NCBI GenBank assembly: GCA_964023275.1
Contig: OZ029921.1
Coordinates: forward strand, 10,609,306-10,673,305
DNA from: Norana najaformis
Lineage: Eukaryota > Annelida > Clitellata > Crassiclitellata > Hormogastridae
Direction of reading: 5' to 3'
Length of the DNA stretch: 64,000 nt
The notes beneath the pieces were generated by a model. That model did no database searches. It was not told the DNA's origin and saw only the letters and a program-made list of their open reading frames with translations. Each line of letters opens with the position of its first letter. Positions within the stretch are counted from its first letter, which is position 1. Below are positions 11,080 through 23,884 of the stretch, one piece after another. The position numbers and the translations under genes are program-made.

Positions 11080-13175
11080 CTCTAACTGAGATGTGGATTG
11101 TGCCTGATGCACAGAACTGTATCAAGCAAGGGGTAGCACCGCAAGGCTTATCCGTTCTGCATGTTCACCGGCAGCCTGTCGACGAAAACAGTGGCATTGC
11201 AGTCAGACTAATTTCATCCATCCTCGTACGAGTCCTAGTTGGTTCGAATAGGTAAAGCTGCTTCTCCTGTGATCATCGCCAACATATATCGTCAACTATC
11301 AGGCTTCACTCACATTTTTTGCAACGAATTTTCGGCCATGATATCCGCAATTACTGCCAGTACAAGAGGTCAGGTGCTTGTTTGTTGCAATTTTAACTGT
11401 ACGGGTAGTGATGGGAATCGTAATGATGACGCCCTAGATGATTTACTAACATCATTCAATCTCAAACAACATGTCTTAGCCACGACTCCCTACAGAAAAC
11501 TATTGGATTTATTCTGCTACAATTGGAAATGTCTATATCGATGATGCTGACGCTGATCTCTGACCAAAGTAGCAGTGAGAAAATCTAGAAGTCCAGTTCC
11601 ATTTTCTATCGCCAGATCAAACAGATCAACACGGAACTGTTTTCAGATGCTTTTTGCATAACAACTATCTACCGTTATTCTTCGGGGGTTGGAAAAGGTT
11701 GCGCCTATATATGCCTGTTACAGAAGCCTCCCAAGCTAATCAGAAAATGGCTGTCTGATGAAGCAAAGCAGGCCAAGAGAGATCTTCGTCGCCTGGGACG
11801 TCAATGGAATAGAAATGGAGAATAAAGCGACAGAAATGCCTACCGAATGATATGCAGAGTTATGAAGAGAGTTATAGTGGCATCTCGATGGCACTTTACC
11901 CTGAGACCAGTTGTTTATTGCCGAAGCAGCTGGAGACCGACCGACCGACCGACGGCGCATCATTAAGAAACTCTTCCACTCTTCGAACGTTTCTTGACTG
12001 TAGTGAGTTGGAAGACCAAACGCTCTGTCTAAACCTCTCAGAATTGTTGCTGTTAAAATTTTTAATTAAACGAGGCTGAAATATAAAACTGCAATATCAA
12101 AGCGTAGACATGGTATAGGCAGACGAAACTGTTTATTGATGTTCAGCCTACTCTCAATGAATTCCAAACGTAAATGGAAATTTTCCATCTAAATCTTCAC
12201 AACTTAGCTTCATTCCAAGTTCCTTATTAAATCATCTGCCGGAAGCTGCAAACCCACAATCTTGACGTCTTTCGACAACGTTGATCAACTCGTCACTGTT
12301 TTTGGCTCCTGATGACACTCCTTAAGGCTCTGCTCTCAGATAGACGACGTTCTCGCCGACATCCTTGACCAGTTGGCTCTGCTTAGCAAACTCATGAAGT
12401 GTCCAGGAAAGAAGATCAATCGATGGCTGTCTATGGATGGTGCACGTCAACATTGCGGGAGAGGACATTTAACTGTCAGGAGCATTTAGCAGTCTCGGGG
12501 TGACTCTAAAATAACAGTTTACCAGCACGTCACCTATGTCTTCAAAGCAGCGTCGTTCTTCCACATCAAAGCCACGCGTGATGTTCAATCGCACTTGTCA
12601 CTGGAACTTGTGATGACAGTCGCTTGTAGTGTAGTTAGACCAAAACTTGACTACTGCAATTCGCTGTTGTGTGGCGCTGCATTGACAAACTGCAACGACG
12701 CGTCCAGAACTCGTTAGCCCGAAAATTGATCTTTGGTCTTTTGATGTCATGAGTCGCCCTCTAGCCCGACTGGTGACAGGAACCCGCAGATTTCATTGCG
12801 TCACTCCTGTACTGGTGAAACTACGTTAGCTGTCTGTCAGATCGATAATTACTTACAAGATAATAATCTCCCCATATGCAAGACTCTCTCAACTAGTAAA
12901 CCTGATTTCCTGCCGTCTTCCTTACAGGTCTACCAGCCAGCCACCCAGATCTCTGAGCTCAGCTACACAAACCGTTTGCCTCTCCCTGACGTCAGAGACT
13001 ATTCGTCTAAATTCTAACGACGTCGATTCAGCAATTCTGCACCAGCCATCTGGAATTGTTTACTCGATTACGTTACTCACAACAATATCTCGCTAGACAT
13101 ATTCGTAAATCGACTTAAGACCTGTTCTATCGTCTTGCTAAGGTTGTCTGACCGCTCTGACCCCCCACCCGTGCA
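11080..13175 (+). mobile_element. Decayed CR1/L2-type LINE (endonuclease to C terminus)
   Basis: Plus-strand parts in order are as follows. Endonuclease: LTEMWIVPDAQN, GLSVLHVHRQPVDE and VIIANIYRQLSGFTH, then VLVCCNFNCTGSDGN, where the catalytic GDFN reads CNFN. A linker ends SDEAKQAKRDLRRLGRQWN. Late RT: YQHVTYVFKAASFFHIKA and ARPKLDYCNSLLCGAAL-like text. C terminus: LPICKTLSTSKPDFLPSSL, YTNRLPLPD and SAPAIWNCLLDYVT. The element encodes an AP-type endonuclease plus reverse transcriptase for target-primed insertion. Many stops, frameshifts and the lost GDFN motif make it dead. The central RT core is missing or unrecognisable. Confidence 0.8.
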
Positions 13176-13199
13176 TATGATTCCTTGCTCAGCTGATGG

Positions 13200-13445
13200 A
13201 TATATGGCGTGTTAACAAGTGTATTACTTCTCAACTGCTCGAACTCCTTTCTCATAGTCCTACATCTTTCTCGAAGTTTAACCCTTTTCAATCTGCTAAT
13301 CGTACAATCATTCAGCTGCGACTGCTCTCACTGGCACACGCTTATCAACATGTTGCATTCAATGAATTCTGGTGAAGCATCTCGTCTTATGGCTCTTGAT
13401 TTGAATGCCGCATTTGATACAGTACATCATTGTAGTTTGTTGCCA
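13200..13445 (+). mobile_element. LINE reverse transcriptase N-terminal fragment
   Basis: The plus strand reads ITSQLLELLSHSPTSFSKFN and PFQSANRTI. It continues with [20 protein letters not shown] and VHH. This is the start of the CR1/L2 RT domain ('[32 protein letters not shown]'). It lies after the C terminus of the preceding LINE, so the parts are out of genomic order. It is either a second insertion or a local rearrangement. A GATA microsatellite follows about 80 bp downstream. Confidence 0.75.
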
Positions 13446-13519
13446 TGACTTCATACATCTGTACGTTGTATAGGCTATACGTCTTAGTAGTTTAGTATTA
13501 TATATAGTGAGAGAGAAGA

Positions 13520-13815
<296 letters not shown>

Positions 13816-14385
13816 AGAGAGGGGAACACGCAGATGTTATATAGAGTGCCAAAGCTGAGTAACTGATCTCATGCCTTACGAAAAATGGCAACGCGGGAAT
13901 TGCTGAACGCTGGAGGCCTATAATGCCCTACCAAACCAGGTCATGTTTTGCGCCAGCCTAATCAGTGGCTTGAACCGACAGCCGGCCTTGGAAGCACTAT
14001 GAAAGCGTTGGTTGTAAGTCTGTTAAGAATAAGAATCGTGCTTGGCTGTACTTGACGTGTATCCTGAATGAACATCTCTACAACTGAGTCTTCGCTTTTG
14101 CAGTGTATCTACTAGTCCGCGACACATCGGCCGACCTAACCGACACGACAGCTGGCACCACTGACAACTCACTCACTATACTTCACACGCATCTTCTACT
14201 TGCAGTTCTTGTTTCTGCCACATCAGCAGGGCGTTTCCTCACATTCTCCGACTTATGACATGACTAAAACGCTGGCTTGTGCATTTGTTGGTTCTCGATC
14301 AGACTGTGCGAATACGGTACTGTACGGTTTAGTCATTGTTTAGTTTTAAAAAGCTCCAGATGGCTTTTTCTGTGGTCGTTACGTG
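13816..14385. other. No recognised feature
   Basis: I see no coding or repeat signal here. Confidence 0.35.
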
Positions 14386-14389
14386 TTCT

Positions 14390-14560
14390 TCTTCTTCTTC
14401 ATCAGATGCATTAAATGACCTTCATCAGCTTCACTGGCTTTCTATGGAATGGCGCATTCAGTTTCAAATTGTGTGATTTACCTTTAATATTCAGAATACT
14501 AGCCTTCCTTCCCAGCTAACATTTGACCCGCTTAAACCAGACCCTAGCTGTAAGTTGCCG
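14390..14560 (+). mobile_element. CR1-like LINE C-terminal scrap
   Basis: The plus strand encodes LHQLHWLSMEWRIQFQIV, then FNIQNTSLPSQLTFDP. This matches the 'L..LHWLPV..RI.FKI..L.F...N...P.YL..L' region after the reverse transcriptase. It is interrupted by a stop and is a short degraded fragment. Confidence 0.6.
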
Positions 14561-14569
14561 TGTGATAAA

Positions 14570-15975
14570 ACAGCGGCAGACATTTTAGGCGATGAAAAGG
14601 AGGAGAGAAGCACGAGGAGGAGGCGGCGGTGGCGGGTTAAATGAGCAGCGCAGGTAAGTAAGGCGGGAGTAACTATGACTCGGTTTGAGTCACTCAGTTC
14701 GTCTGCTCCCGCTGTGTCGAACCCGCAGAGAAATGCTTATAAGCTGGACAAGTGGCGGCCTACAGGGCCTAAGGCCGCTGCAGTAAAATCTGGCGGCAGG
14801 TCCACGGGCTCTAACGGCGGCACTCATACACATAGTGGTCACTGGTCACCCTAGAGTAGCCGCCGATTGCTTTCAGTCGGCCAAGATAGATGGCAAACGT
14901 GCATCCCGCCTTCGTCGAGGTCGGTTGGTTGGATACCATGAGAGGAAAAGCTTAGTAATCTCTGCTGCGCGATCTCGTCGTGGCGGAGGTGAAAAGCATG
15001 GAATCGAATGGTGAGGTCAACTGTAACTACCTGAGTGGGGTGCCTCAACACCCGTCTGCTCGGTCCGTCCTGTCAGGCAACTAACAGGCTGTTTGTTCGC
15101 CTTACCTGTCGACCGTGTTCCATACAGGACGAAAGGGAGAATGGGCCCAGCGCTGCCTCTTAATGCGCAAATAGTAACTGAGTTGGGTCGAGTGCCAACC
15201 GATCGATGCAGTAGTGACTTGCACCCTGATCACTGGCAGTCATCGAGACAGAGTATGTAATCCTGGGCGGAGGACTGTCGCATACCATTGTCGATGGGCT
15301 ACGATGGAGCACCTGAGGGGATACGTGCCGGTAGCTCGGAGAGTGATAAGCGGCCGCCTGTAAAGCAAGTGGTTGGCTCGGAGTGAGTCGCCCTGTTGCG
15401 TGCAGGGTGAAATTCTGAACCCCGACCCCAGGGGCGGATGGAGAGGGCCACTACAGCATTCGTTGAACCTGTGACGAAAACTGTTTCAATAAACTCGCTG
15501 GACGAGTGCAATACGCACGAGTCTACTTCCGGCCACTTCTGTAACAGGAAGATGTCTTACCAATGTCGTGCCTTGAATGTCAAAGTGAAGAAAGTGAAAA
15601 AGCGCCAGGGTAACGGCCGAAGTGACTAGTACTCTCTTAAGCAGTAGTCTGATAGGTCTAAGAGTTGTCCGCTTTGTCTAAGGCCGCACATTCGCCAGCT
15701 GTCTCAATCAACAACCGACTCATATTTCAGCCTCATTTAGATGCGCATTAGACGATTTATTGAAGACTCGTTGTTCTGAGAGCAGATTTTCGGTTTGGCG
15801 AAGCCTGCGAGATAATCCACTCGAAGGATTATCTCTAATCCATTTCTCTTTGGTCTACTGTCTTCTGCCGATGAGCTGACACAAGTTATTACACGGTCGC
15901 CTTGTCTTTTGCGGAGTCACCGTCGTCTGTTGATCTGCGCTCGACTCTGGCAGAAAGTTTCCCTAAGTTGCATCT
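14570..15975. other. GC-richer unrecognised DNA
   Basis: From about 14590 to 15620 the sequence is richer in G+C than its surroundings, with GGCGG runs. It has frames of 60-70 codons but no recognisable domain. It could be the 5' part of a LINE or unique DNA. I could not decide from similarity. Confidence 0.3.
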
Positions 15976-15984
15976 CAGAAGACA

Positions 15985-16105
15985 ATCCGTCGGCCATGGC
16001 CCGTGACCGCAGACACCCTAAGGAAGAGGCGCCGTGTAGCGATGGCCCGTGGCCGCAGACGCCCCGAGGAGGAGGCGCCGTGTAATGATGGCCCGTGGCC
16101 GACAG
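15985..16105. repeat. 46-bp tandem duplication, about 2.5 copies
   Basis: The unit starts ATGGCCCGTG, contains CCGCAGAC and AGGCGCCGTGTA, and repeats at about 46 bp with a partial third copy. It is GC-rich and diverged at several sites. Confidence 0.8.
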
Positions 16106-16256
16106 CGCATCAGGTCCTGTGACCGTCGACGATGACCTTCGTGCGTCCAGCGACTGCAGTCAACACTCGGTAATTTTCCGGTGACCGCCTTCGGAAGCGA
16201 CCCGTATAAGGAACGAGATCCCAACCTCGACCGTCGGCTCCATCTCGCCTGATGGC

Positions 16257-16259
<3 letters not shown>

Positions 16260-16316
<57 letters not shown>
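16260..16316. repeat. (CAG)19 microsatellite
   Basis: Nineteen uninterrupted CAG units. The minus strand shows poly-Ala or poly-Leu in open frames of about 90-105 codons. No other coding evidence supports those frames. Confidence 0.97.
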
Positions 16317-16317
<1 letters not shown>

Positions 16318-16429
16318 CGGATCATACTGTTCCACCAGCTGAAGAGAAAGTCAGCCATGCACGAGATACACATTCATCCTCTCGAACCAGGCACCTACAG
16401 TATGCAGGCTTAGAATGCCAATATGTTTA

Positions 16430-16500
16430 ACATGATATATATGTATATATGTACATATATGTATATATAAGTATATAGGTATATATATGTAAATATGTTG
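16430..16500. repeat. TA/TG-rich low-complexity run
   Basis: Imperfect ATATATGTATATATG repeats. Confidence 0.8.
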
Positions 16501-16779
16501 TTTATACCATGTAACAGTGTAACAGTTCAAAGCAAATAAAAAATTTTAAGTGAGCGCAGTTTGAAGATTGATTATGAACAGAGGAGAAGAGTCCTTAATG
16601 TACCATTAATGTACGCATCGATAACGAATGGAGGCTCAAGCATTAGTCTGTCTGTCCTCTCTACTTTCAAAGCCTTTCAATGAATAGACTAAATTTTGAC
16701 GAAAATCAGGAGCAAGGTGGCGAGATCTCGTCAAGCTAAGTTTGGAAGGGAACAGATTATTGGAGCGAGCACCCACTGA

Positions 16780-17060
16780 ACTGTAAAAATGTAAATGTGC
16801 GCGTTTTTCTATAGCTACCGTATGGCCTCGACCATGCTTATTTTCAATGATTTTATCGGGTGAGATCCTTCATCATCGTTGCTCGTTTGCATGAGTGCCA
16901 CGCCATTTAAGACCCCCGAGTAGGGGCCGTGCTACCCCGAAATTAAAATCTCTGAAATATAGCCACTTTCGGTATGCGAACCGGCATCCTCGCGCACAGA
17001 TGCGCTTTGACGTAGGCCCCAACGCTTTAACCAATGTAGCTACCCGGACCATTAAACCCC
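16780..17060 (-). mobile_element. tRNA-derived SINE with ACATTT tail, copy 2
   Basis: The minus strand starts GGTCCGGGTAGCTACATTGG, where TAGCTACATTGG fits the Pol III A box closely. The B-box-like GCCGGTTCGCATACCG follows. The body GAAAGTGGCTATATTTC, GGGGTAGCACGGCC and GGATCTCACCCGATAAA matches the copy at 6905. It ends TACGGTAGCTATAGAAAA and ACATTTACATTTTTAC. The spacing of the two boxes and the shared tail support a SINE family. The tRNA of origin is not clear. Confidence 0.75.
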
Positions 17061-18195
17061 TATTTGGCCTTACTGATGAAGCAGGTGACCATCATAGCAT
17101 AGTTTCAACAATAACCACGTGCTCTTAGCTTTTAAGTAGCACAATAGAAATATGAAATTTATGATTGCGATTTAAGCACGCTGAACTTTTGCTGCTTAAC
17201 ACAACGTGTCATTTCTGTCGTGTTCGATTTAGCACTCATTCTTAAACTGTGAAGGTTTTTGTCCTTAATTTCATGCACCCATCATCATCCGCCTCCATTT
17301 GGCAGGCTTGCTTTGGCAAAATATGAGGCAGAATAAGCCAATTAATCGATCACCAAGATTAGTACATCTCCGCTGCTGATACCTTTTCACTTACATGGAA
17401 AACAAAGCATGTTGCTGTTGCGGTTTCTTCGTCTATGCAGACTGTAGGCTATTTGCTGATAACATAACAAGAACCGATTTTGGATGAAGGGTTGGTTCAT
17501 AGCGATATATGCCTAGCAACGCATGACGACTGGAAACTGTGCCGTGACGGCGCAGATTCGTTTAGTTAAAGCAGTTGATGCGCTCATTGCGGCCGAAGAA
17601 GAAGAATGGATCAATTTCTCATCTGCTGCAGGTTGCTGCCTCCTCCTCCTCCTCCTCCTCCTTCGCTCTCTCTCTCCTTCTCTATGATTAGACCGACTGA
17701 TGTGCAGTATGACAGCAACAGTCATGCAAGGAGACGCGTGTTGCATGTTTTATCAGTCGCTTCATGATGTCACTGGTTTACGAAATTCCAGCTGACCATC
17801 ATATTCTTCGAACGCGACGGACGAACGACTATTGAGCATTCCAACCCCCCGTCAGTCGGTCATTTCTCGAGGGCGCTCCAGCTGAAGCTTCCCAAATGCA
17901 CGTGCTTGCGTGCGTGACACTGGATGACGTCTATGAGGAACAGACACTCATCGCTGTGTAGTAGGACACTGTCAGACGACATTAGCAAAGCGCCAGAAAT
18001 CTCTGCTGAGAGTTCTTTTTCTATGCAGAGGATCCCAGTAGACAAAGAACGCCAACGCTGGCAGACGCCTTGACCGTCCGAAGACTCGTCTGCTAGTAGA
18101 TACATTCTCTTATCTGGCCAGCGAGTGCACAAATCGTAAGAAGACTGTTTATATATCAGATGGCAGGCACATGGACCGAAAAACGAAAAGATACT
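17061..18195. other. No recognised feature
   Basis: Contains a short CTC run near 17638-17662 and otherwise unique-looking DNA. No open frame here shows a recognisable domain. Confidence 0.35.
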
Positions 18196-18204
18196 AGGGT
18201 CTGC

Positions 18205-18255
18205 ATATATATATATGTATGTATGTATATATATATATGTATATATATATATACA
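18205..18255. repeat. (TA)n/(TG) microsatellite
   Basis: ATATATATGTATGTATG repeats of about 50 bp. Confidence 0.9.
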
Positions 18256-20095
18256 GTCTTGTCGATATCTGACTAAGGCAGGAATAGTAAATTGCTGTCC
18301 AAAGAGATGTCTCATCTTGACCTACTGACTGGATTTTACAGGCGACTGAATGACTTTGAAGCATATTTCTTTATACTGCTGGTCAATAGAAATAAGGGGA
18401 AGATCCGTTCTCGTAATCTGTGTCGGCCCTTTTCCGTCGGAGCCGATCTGTGCGAAACTGAGTGGAAATGGCTTCGGTCCATTGTGCCTACACAGGCAGT
18501 TACTGTAAACAATAGCAATTGTTGGAGGAAGAGCCCGAATCACCGGTGTTTTGGTGTTTCCGTCTGTAATGACCAACTAGGGACTTGGCTCAATTTACGC
18601 CAGCGAAATATGTTCATAACATATTGTCCGTTCGCATCCAGTTATTGCTTTTTCAATCGTCGATCCGCAATCCCCAGACAAAGATTTGCAGCCATAGCAG
18701 CTTGCTAACTGCCGTCTTTGACTAATGGTCGGTCTAATGAGGATGGGCGAATGGGCGCAATGGCCAGACGGACGGACGGACGGACGCAGCTCATGCCGCC
18801 TGAGGCTACGTTTTCCGGCTGCTTCTGCCGCCGCCGACCGAGTAGTTAAGATGGAGTTGTAATCAATAGAAAAGTCTTGCGGTTTCTTTTCACTTTAGCA
18901 GCTTCGAGAAACGGCGATAATGGCCGATATGGGACGATGTTACAGGCCCCGGCCGTAAATCGGCGCAGATAAATCAGTCAGAAATGTTGCCGATGCTGAG
19001 CGCAAGGAATAAGAGATGGAATGGAAAGAGGCAGATAAACAGAAGGATAGGCAGCGAAGCAAGAGCATCCCAATACGGACATCAGCCACACGGCGATTGT
19101 ATCGAGGGCTTTAAGTTAATTATCACCCTTCTCGTCGGCTAAAATCTCTTCATGGCAAACCTTGTAATAAAATTTCGACTCGATCGTTATGGGACGTCTC
19201 TGCATTCTGCTCCTGCATCAGAACACCACCACCACCAGCAGCATCCAGCTGCAGCGGTTAGTGGGTCTGAGGAGATGCAATGAAAGCCGCTTTCCTTCAG
19301 TTAGCTTGTCTAAAGGAATACTTTAATGTTAATGGAATGTTTTCGGAAAGCTACACATTGAACATGGGCTTACTTTACAAATGACTGTACATTAGTAAGG
19401 TATTATAATAGAATTCCTTAAATTAGAACAATTCTAGTACAGTGTGCTCGGTTCTAAATGTTAATGTTTTCGAAACTTCGCTCTCGTGACGTGTGAGCGA
19501 ATCATGTGAAACATCATTCTCTGTTATCATTATTAGTATTACTATTACTATTACTACTGTTGTTGTCGATAATATTAATAATAATAAATATTAATATAAA
19601 AACATTTACAAAACGTAAGTTAATATATAGCTAAACAACACACGGCTAATCGAAAGTTTCGTTTCCACACACACATTGAATCGACCTGCTTTCTCTGGTC
19701 AACGGTTCCGCCTACCAGTGTTTAAAGCGTCTTTCGGAGATTGTGTGCTGCTGAGTGCTTTTGAGAATTTCCACCACTAAAAAACGCTTCTCTTGACAAG
19801 AACAGTTCTTGCTGTTGTCACAGTTAAAGCGACTAGAAGAGACAAGCAGCTGTGAAGATGAGTCGAGGAGTAAGAATTCTTGGCAGGTAATTTGTGCTGC
19901 ACTATAGCTGCTGACTTGAATCGAAAATACGGCAGTTTCTAGTTTTATCTGTGCTACGACTGCATGCCCTACAAGCAACTCTGTATAGAAAAGATGCTGA
20001 TATGCGCTTTCACTGGAGTGTCAACGTATGTGCGTGAAAGTGGCCTTATAATGCAAAGAGTCATTTATGTGTATTATAATTCCAGGTGATAATTA
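18256..20095. other. No recognised feature
   Basis: A plus-strand frame of 138 codons (18292-18708) begins at an ATG but shows no domain, signal peptide or repeat. A GGAC run lies near 18765-18785. I regard the frame as probably non-coding. Confidence 0.35.
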
Positions 20096-20098
20096 TGA

Positions 20099-20100
20099 GT

Positions 20101-20143
<43 letters not shown>

Positions 20144-20212
20144 GGAGGAGGAGGAGGAGGAGGAGGAGGAGGAAAAGGAAACGACGACGACGACGATGAT
20201 GATGATACTAAC
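20099..20212. repeat. (GAT)n-(GAG)n-(GAC)n compound microsatellite
   Basis: A run of GAT, then GAG, then GAC and GAT triplets. The poly-Asp/poly-Glu frame on the plus strand is a repeat artefact. Confidence 0.95.
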
Positions 20213-20469
20213 AATAAAAACGAACGCAATTGACATTTGGTGCACACACACATTGCACAGAAGTAGAGAAAGAGGTCAGGCGAGTCGGGGATCCGTTTTC
20301 ATCTGATGACTGTGGAAATCTGCAGGTGCTGCAGTTGCGCACATCACCTTCTCCTGCGCTGGATCTTCCTCTTGGAACATCCTCCGTTCATCATCATACG
20401 GGCTGCTTCATTAAACTCTGCTCAACAAACATTCTAAAACTACCACAGGCGCACTTGCATAGAACGGTT

Positions 20470-20640
20470 AGATACATGCATATATGCATGTATTCCATTC
20501 ATGCATACATACATACATACTTATATGCATACATACATAAATAAATACAAACATACATACATGCATTCGTACATACATGCATTCATATATGCATGCATAA
20601 AACATATATGCATATATACGTACATACATACAACCATACA
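20470..20640. repeat. CATA/CATG tetranucleotide array
   Basis: Imperfect CATACATA and ATGCATA units over about 165 bp. Confidence 0.9.
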
Positions 20641-20644
20641 GAGT

Positions 20645-20760
20645 TTATACTTAAGCACATTCTTGGCAGTTTTTGGTGGTGATGACTTTGACGTGAGTAC
20701 AGCCTTCGACACTGTCGATCATGACATTCGTTTAGGCGTCGTTCGGTGCCATGAGTCGCT
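20645..20760 (+). mobile_element. Possible LINE RT scrap
   Basis: The plus strand encodes DDFDVSTAFDTVDHDIRLG, which matches the RT motif '[17 protein letters not shown]'. The matching part is only about 20 codons, with nothing further recognisable on either side. Confidence 0.5.
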
Positions 20761-21413
20761 CTCTTGTGTGATTCCGTTCACTCCTTTCAGAGCATACACT
20801 GGCAGTGGTTTTTGGTTCTCCACAGTCTGACTGGTGCTTCGTCTCACTTGGTCTACAACGAGGTTCCAGGGCCCTACCATGTTGCCTCCACACTTCAAAT
20901 AAAAACCTGGTTCTTTCTTCTTTTTTGGTTGCTGCTCTGATTATAACGCTCAGGCACATTTCCACGTTGCAGCTGTAGAGGTAATCTCCCTTAGTGGATG
21001 AAAAGCTAAAGAAAACTTAAATATCTTATTGCTTGTTGTCATCGAAATAGATGCAAGTAATTCCCAGACAGCCAAGTTCAATAGGCCCGCAACGTTCCAC
21101 TGGTCGTAGAAACGGGTGGTCAACTTTGGGCCCAATGTGGGTCCATGGCTTGTAGGAAAGGAATTGAAAGTGTGAAGTACTTCGCTCAATCTGAAGCGGT
21201 GTATCTTGTGAAAAGGGCCGATTAGGATGCAGCACCACATGTTATGCCTCTACATGGGATAACCTGAGTCAAAAAGGAGTTTACTGAACTGAAAGCGAGA
21301 CCAGAAACTCGTGTTGACGAAGAAAGAATAACTGTCAACTTAGGCCGAGAAATTGAAAGAAATTATACCGAAACAAACACAATATATTGCACACAGCAAG
21401 TAGTTTGAGATAA
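20761..21413. other. No recognised feature
   Basis: A 96-codon minus-strand frame (20950-21240) has no recognisable domain. Confidence 0.3.
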
Positions 21414-23600
21414 TAACAATAATTAATAATTAGAAACTTCTAATGCGCCGGTGTCTAATGCACAAGGCATCAACCGATGGCACACCAAAACAAAGCCGCA
21501 ATAAGATCAACATCCAGAAGGTCAGTTTACAAGACAGAGAGGCAGCCTATGGTGGATAAGCAATTTGAAACAGGTAAGTTTTAAGCTGAGAACGAAATGA
21601 CAGAAGCGACTGAGCAGAACAAACAAACACAAGGAGGGTGTTCCAAAATTTAGGTCCAGCAATCAAAAAAGCCCATTCACCGAGAACATTTCTAGTCCAA
21701 GGTATGACTAGAGAAAGTCAATCAGATGACCTTGCAGAATAATGGTAAGTCTGGGAAAAAGGACTGATTTTATGTATTGTGGTTGACCTCAGTTCAGTGT
21801 TTTATAAACTGTAAGTCCCAATTTGAAACAAATCCTTTGCTGAACAGGAAGCCAGTGTAAAGATGAAACACATGGGTTATATGCGCATAGTTTGAGTTTT
21901 TTAGTTTGAAGTATTTGTTATGGCTCTAACCAAAGCGTCCTGAGCTCTTTGAAGTTTCTGCATGTTTGTCTTTGTGATACTAAGAAGAATTGAGTTGAAG
22001 ACCAATGCGTTAGCTACGGATATTCTAGAAGACATGGAGACATAGCGCCTAATTCTGCGTATTTTACGAATATACATATATGGTGATCTACAAGTACCAT
22101 CTACATAGATTGTGAGAGACAGTAAAATCAAAAACAACGCCCAAGTCACGAGCAGTATCACTCAACTCAACGAATGAGTCACCCAGCTGTAAGAATTTAA
22201 GCCATTCAAACTTCTTAAGTTGCTGTGGAGTGCCAATTAGTAGAAATTCAGTCTTCGATGGGTTAAGGAAAAGTTTATTTGCTGCCATCCAAGACTGTAG
22301 CTCCTCAAAGGCACCAGACAACATCTGCACAGATGAGTGACAAGACAAACTGTCAAATGAAATGTAGATTTGTTTATCAGTTACATAGAAGTGATATTCT
22401 AGCGAAAGATTGTCCAGTAGTGTACCTAGAGGTGTGGTGTATAATGTAAACAAGAGAGGACCAAGTACAGAATCCTGCCAAACACCACAGGTCAACAAAG
22501 CACTAGACGAATAATATTCATTTAAATATACTGATTGAATGCGTGGGCTGAGATAAGTATCAAACCAATGTAGGGTTGGACCAGAAACCCCAAACAAATG
22601 CTGGAGACTATGCAAGGGGAGAAAATGGTCCACAATGTCAAAAGCGGCAGGAGAACAAGAGCTGTCAACTTAACCTTATCCATAGAGCACATGAACAGCA
22701 AGAAGTGCAGATTTTGTTGAGTGAAACTTGCGATAAGCAGCCTGAAATGGAGAGATTAGAGAGTTGGAAGATAGCTGGGTGTGCATACGATTCAAAACTT
22801 TAATACGATACAAAATTTAAAGTTGAGATGGTTCTGAAATTACACAGGTCACCCGGGTCAAGAGAAGGTTTCTTTAGCAGAGGATGAACTATGGCATGAG
22901 CAGAAGCAGATGGGAAGGATCCCTCAAGCAATGAGAAATTGATTATTGATTCAATGGTTGGACCCAGGACATCAGAAAAGATGTAGGAATGGTGTCTAGT
23001 AGAAAGCTTTTGCTAAATGAAGAAAATATGAGTCTGCAAACCTCTGCAAGAGTTGCTGGCTGAAAATAATCTAAGCCGGAGGTGAAGAATTAGGATAAAG
23101 AAATTTATCAGATACCGAATAACCAACAAAATTCAGCTTAATACCATAAATCTTATCAGCAAAAAAGGTAAAAAATTTACTGGCTAGCTTTTGGGTAGCA
23201 GAGAACACAGCAAAGGATAAATTTAACTCTTCTCTATGTAATAACTTATTCAAAGCCATCCACAAAGTTTTCGGTGATGTAGAACTTTCGGCAATTAAAT
23301 TTGTTAAATATTCAGATTTGGAAGATGACACAAGTTTGTGCACAGGTCTGCACTGTTGCTTAAACTTACTGTGGTCAGAGGGAAGGCGAAAGTGGTGCCA
23401 CCAACGCTCTAGCTTCAGATGAAGAAATTAGATGCTGAATACCAGTCAGAGTTACTGGTTGAAAGAAGCTAAAGGCAGGGAGTTGAGTTGGGATATGAGA
23501 GACAATCAGGTGAAGGATTATTAGAAAGTAACGTCTCATGTCATAGTTCTTGTCAAAAAAGAAACTAAACCAAGTCAACACATGGCTCCTGATTTCACAT
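21414..23600 (-). mobile_element. Family A CR1-like LINE, most complete copy
   Basis: Minus-strand parts in order are as follows. A pre-RT linker at 23343-23071 reads SSSKSEYLTNLIAESSTSPK and LWMALNKLLHRE. The RT domain at 22633-22088 reads FGVSGPTLHWFDTYLSPRIQ and DSVLGPLLFTLYTTPLG, then YVTDKQIYISF where active elements have YADDTQ. It continues ELQSWMAANKLFLNPSKTEF. A tail of the RT follows (YIRKIRRIRRYVSMSSRIS, IYVDGTC nearby). The 3' UTR begins near 21,650 and ends at an (ATTA)-rich tail at 21414. The catalytic ADD is lost and several frames are broken, so it is inactive. It shares its 3' UTR with copies at 1611, 36360, 49725 and 51690. Confidence 0.85.
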
Positions 23601-23884
23601 ATATTGGTTCAAGAGTATTCAATTGGTTTCAGTCTAGGAGGCCTATCTTCAGCCAAATTTGTCGATCTGTCTAAGGTGATCAAACAAATTCCTTTAGCCG
23701 GAGATCTTTCTGGCAAACTCATGTTGAATCTGGCAACTAGGCAACTGTCAACAAGAGCTGTTCAGCAGACTGGATTTGTCGGGCTGCTTTGTCGGACAGT
23801 TAGCTATTCAGACAACCGATTTAACGCATTTTAAGTACCTCACTGTGAACGTAATAAAACGCTGATGAGTCAGCAAGTTTAAAG
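23601..23884. other. No recognised feature between two LINEs
   Basis: Plus-strand frames exist but none is recognisable. The segment lies between the 5'-truncated family A copy and the 3' tail of the next family B copy. Confidence 0.3.

Noticed and set aside
16018-16373. Poly-Ala and poly-Leu frames on the minus strand
   Set aside because: They are created by the (CAG)19 repeat and have no other coding evidence.
18292-18708. 138-codon plus-strand frame as a host gene
   Set aside because: No recognisable domain, splice context or repeat support. The length is within chance for 64 kb.
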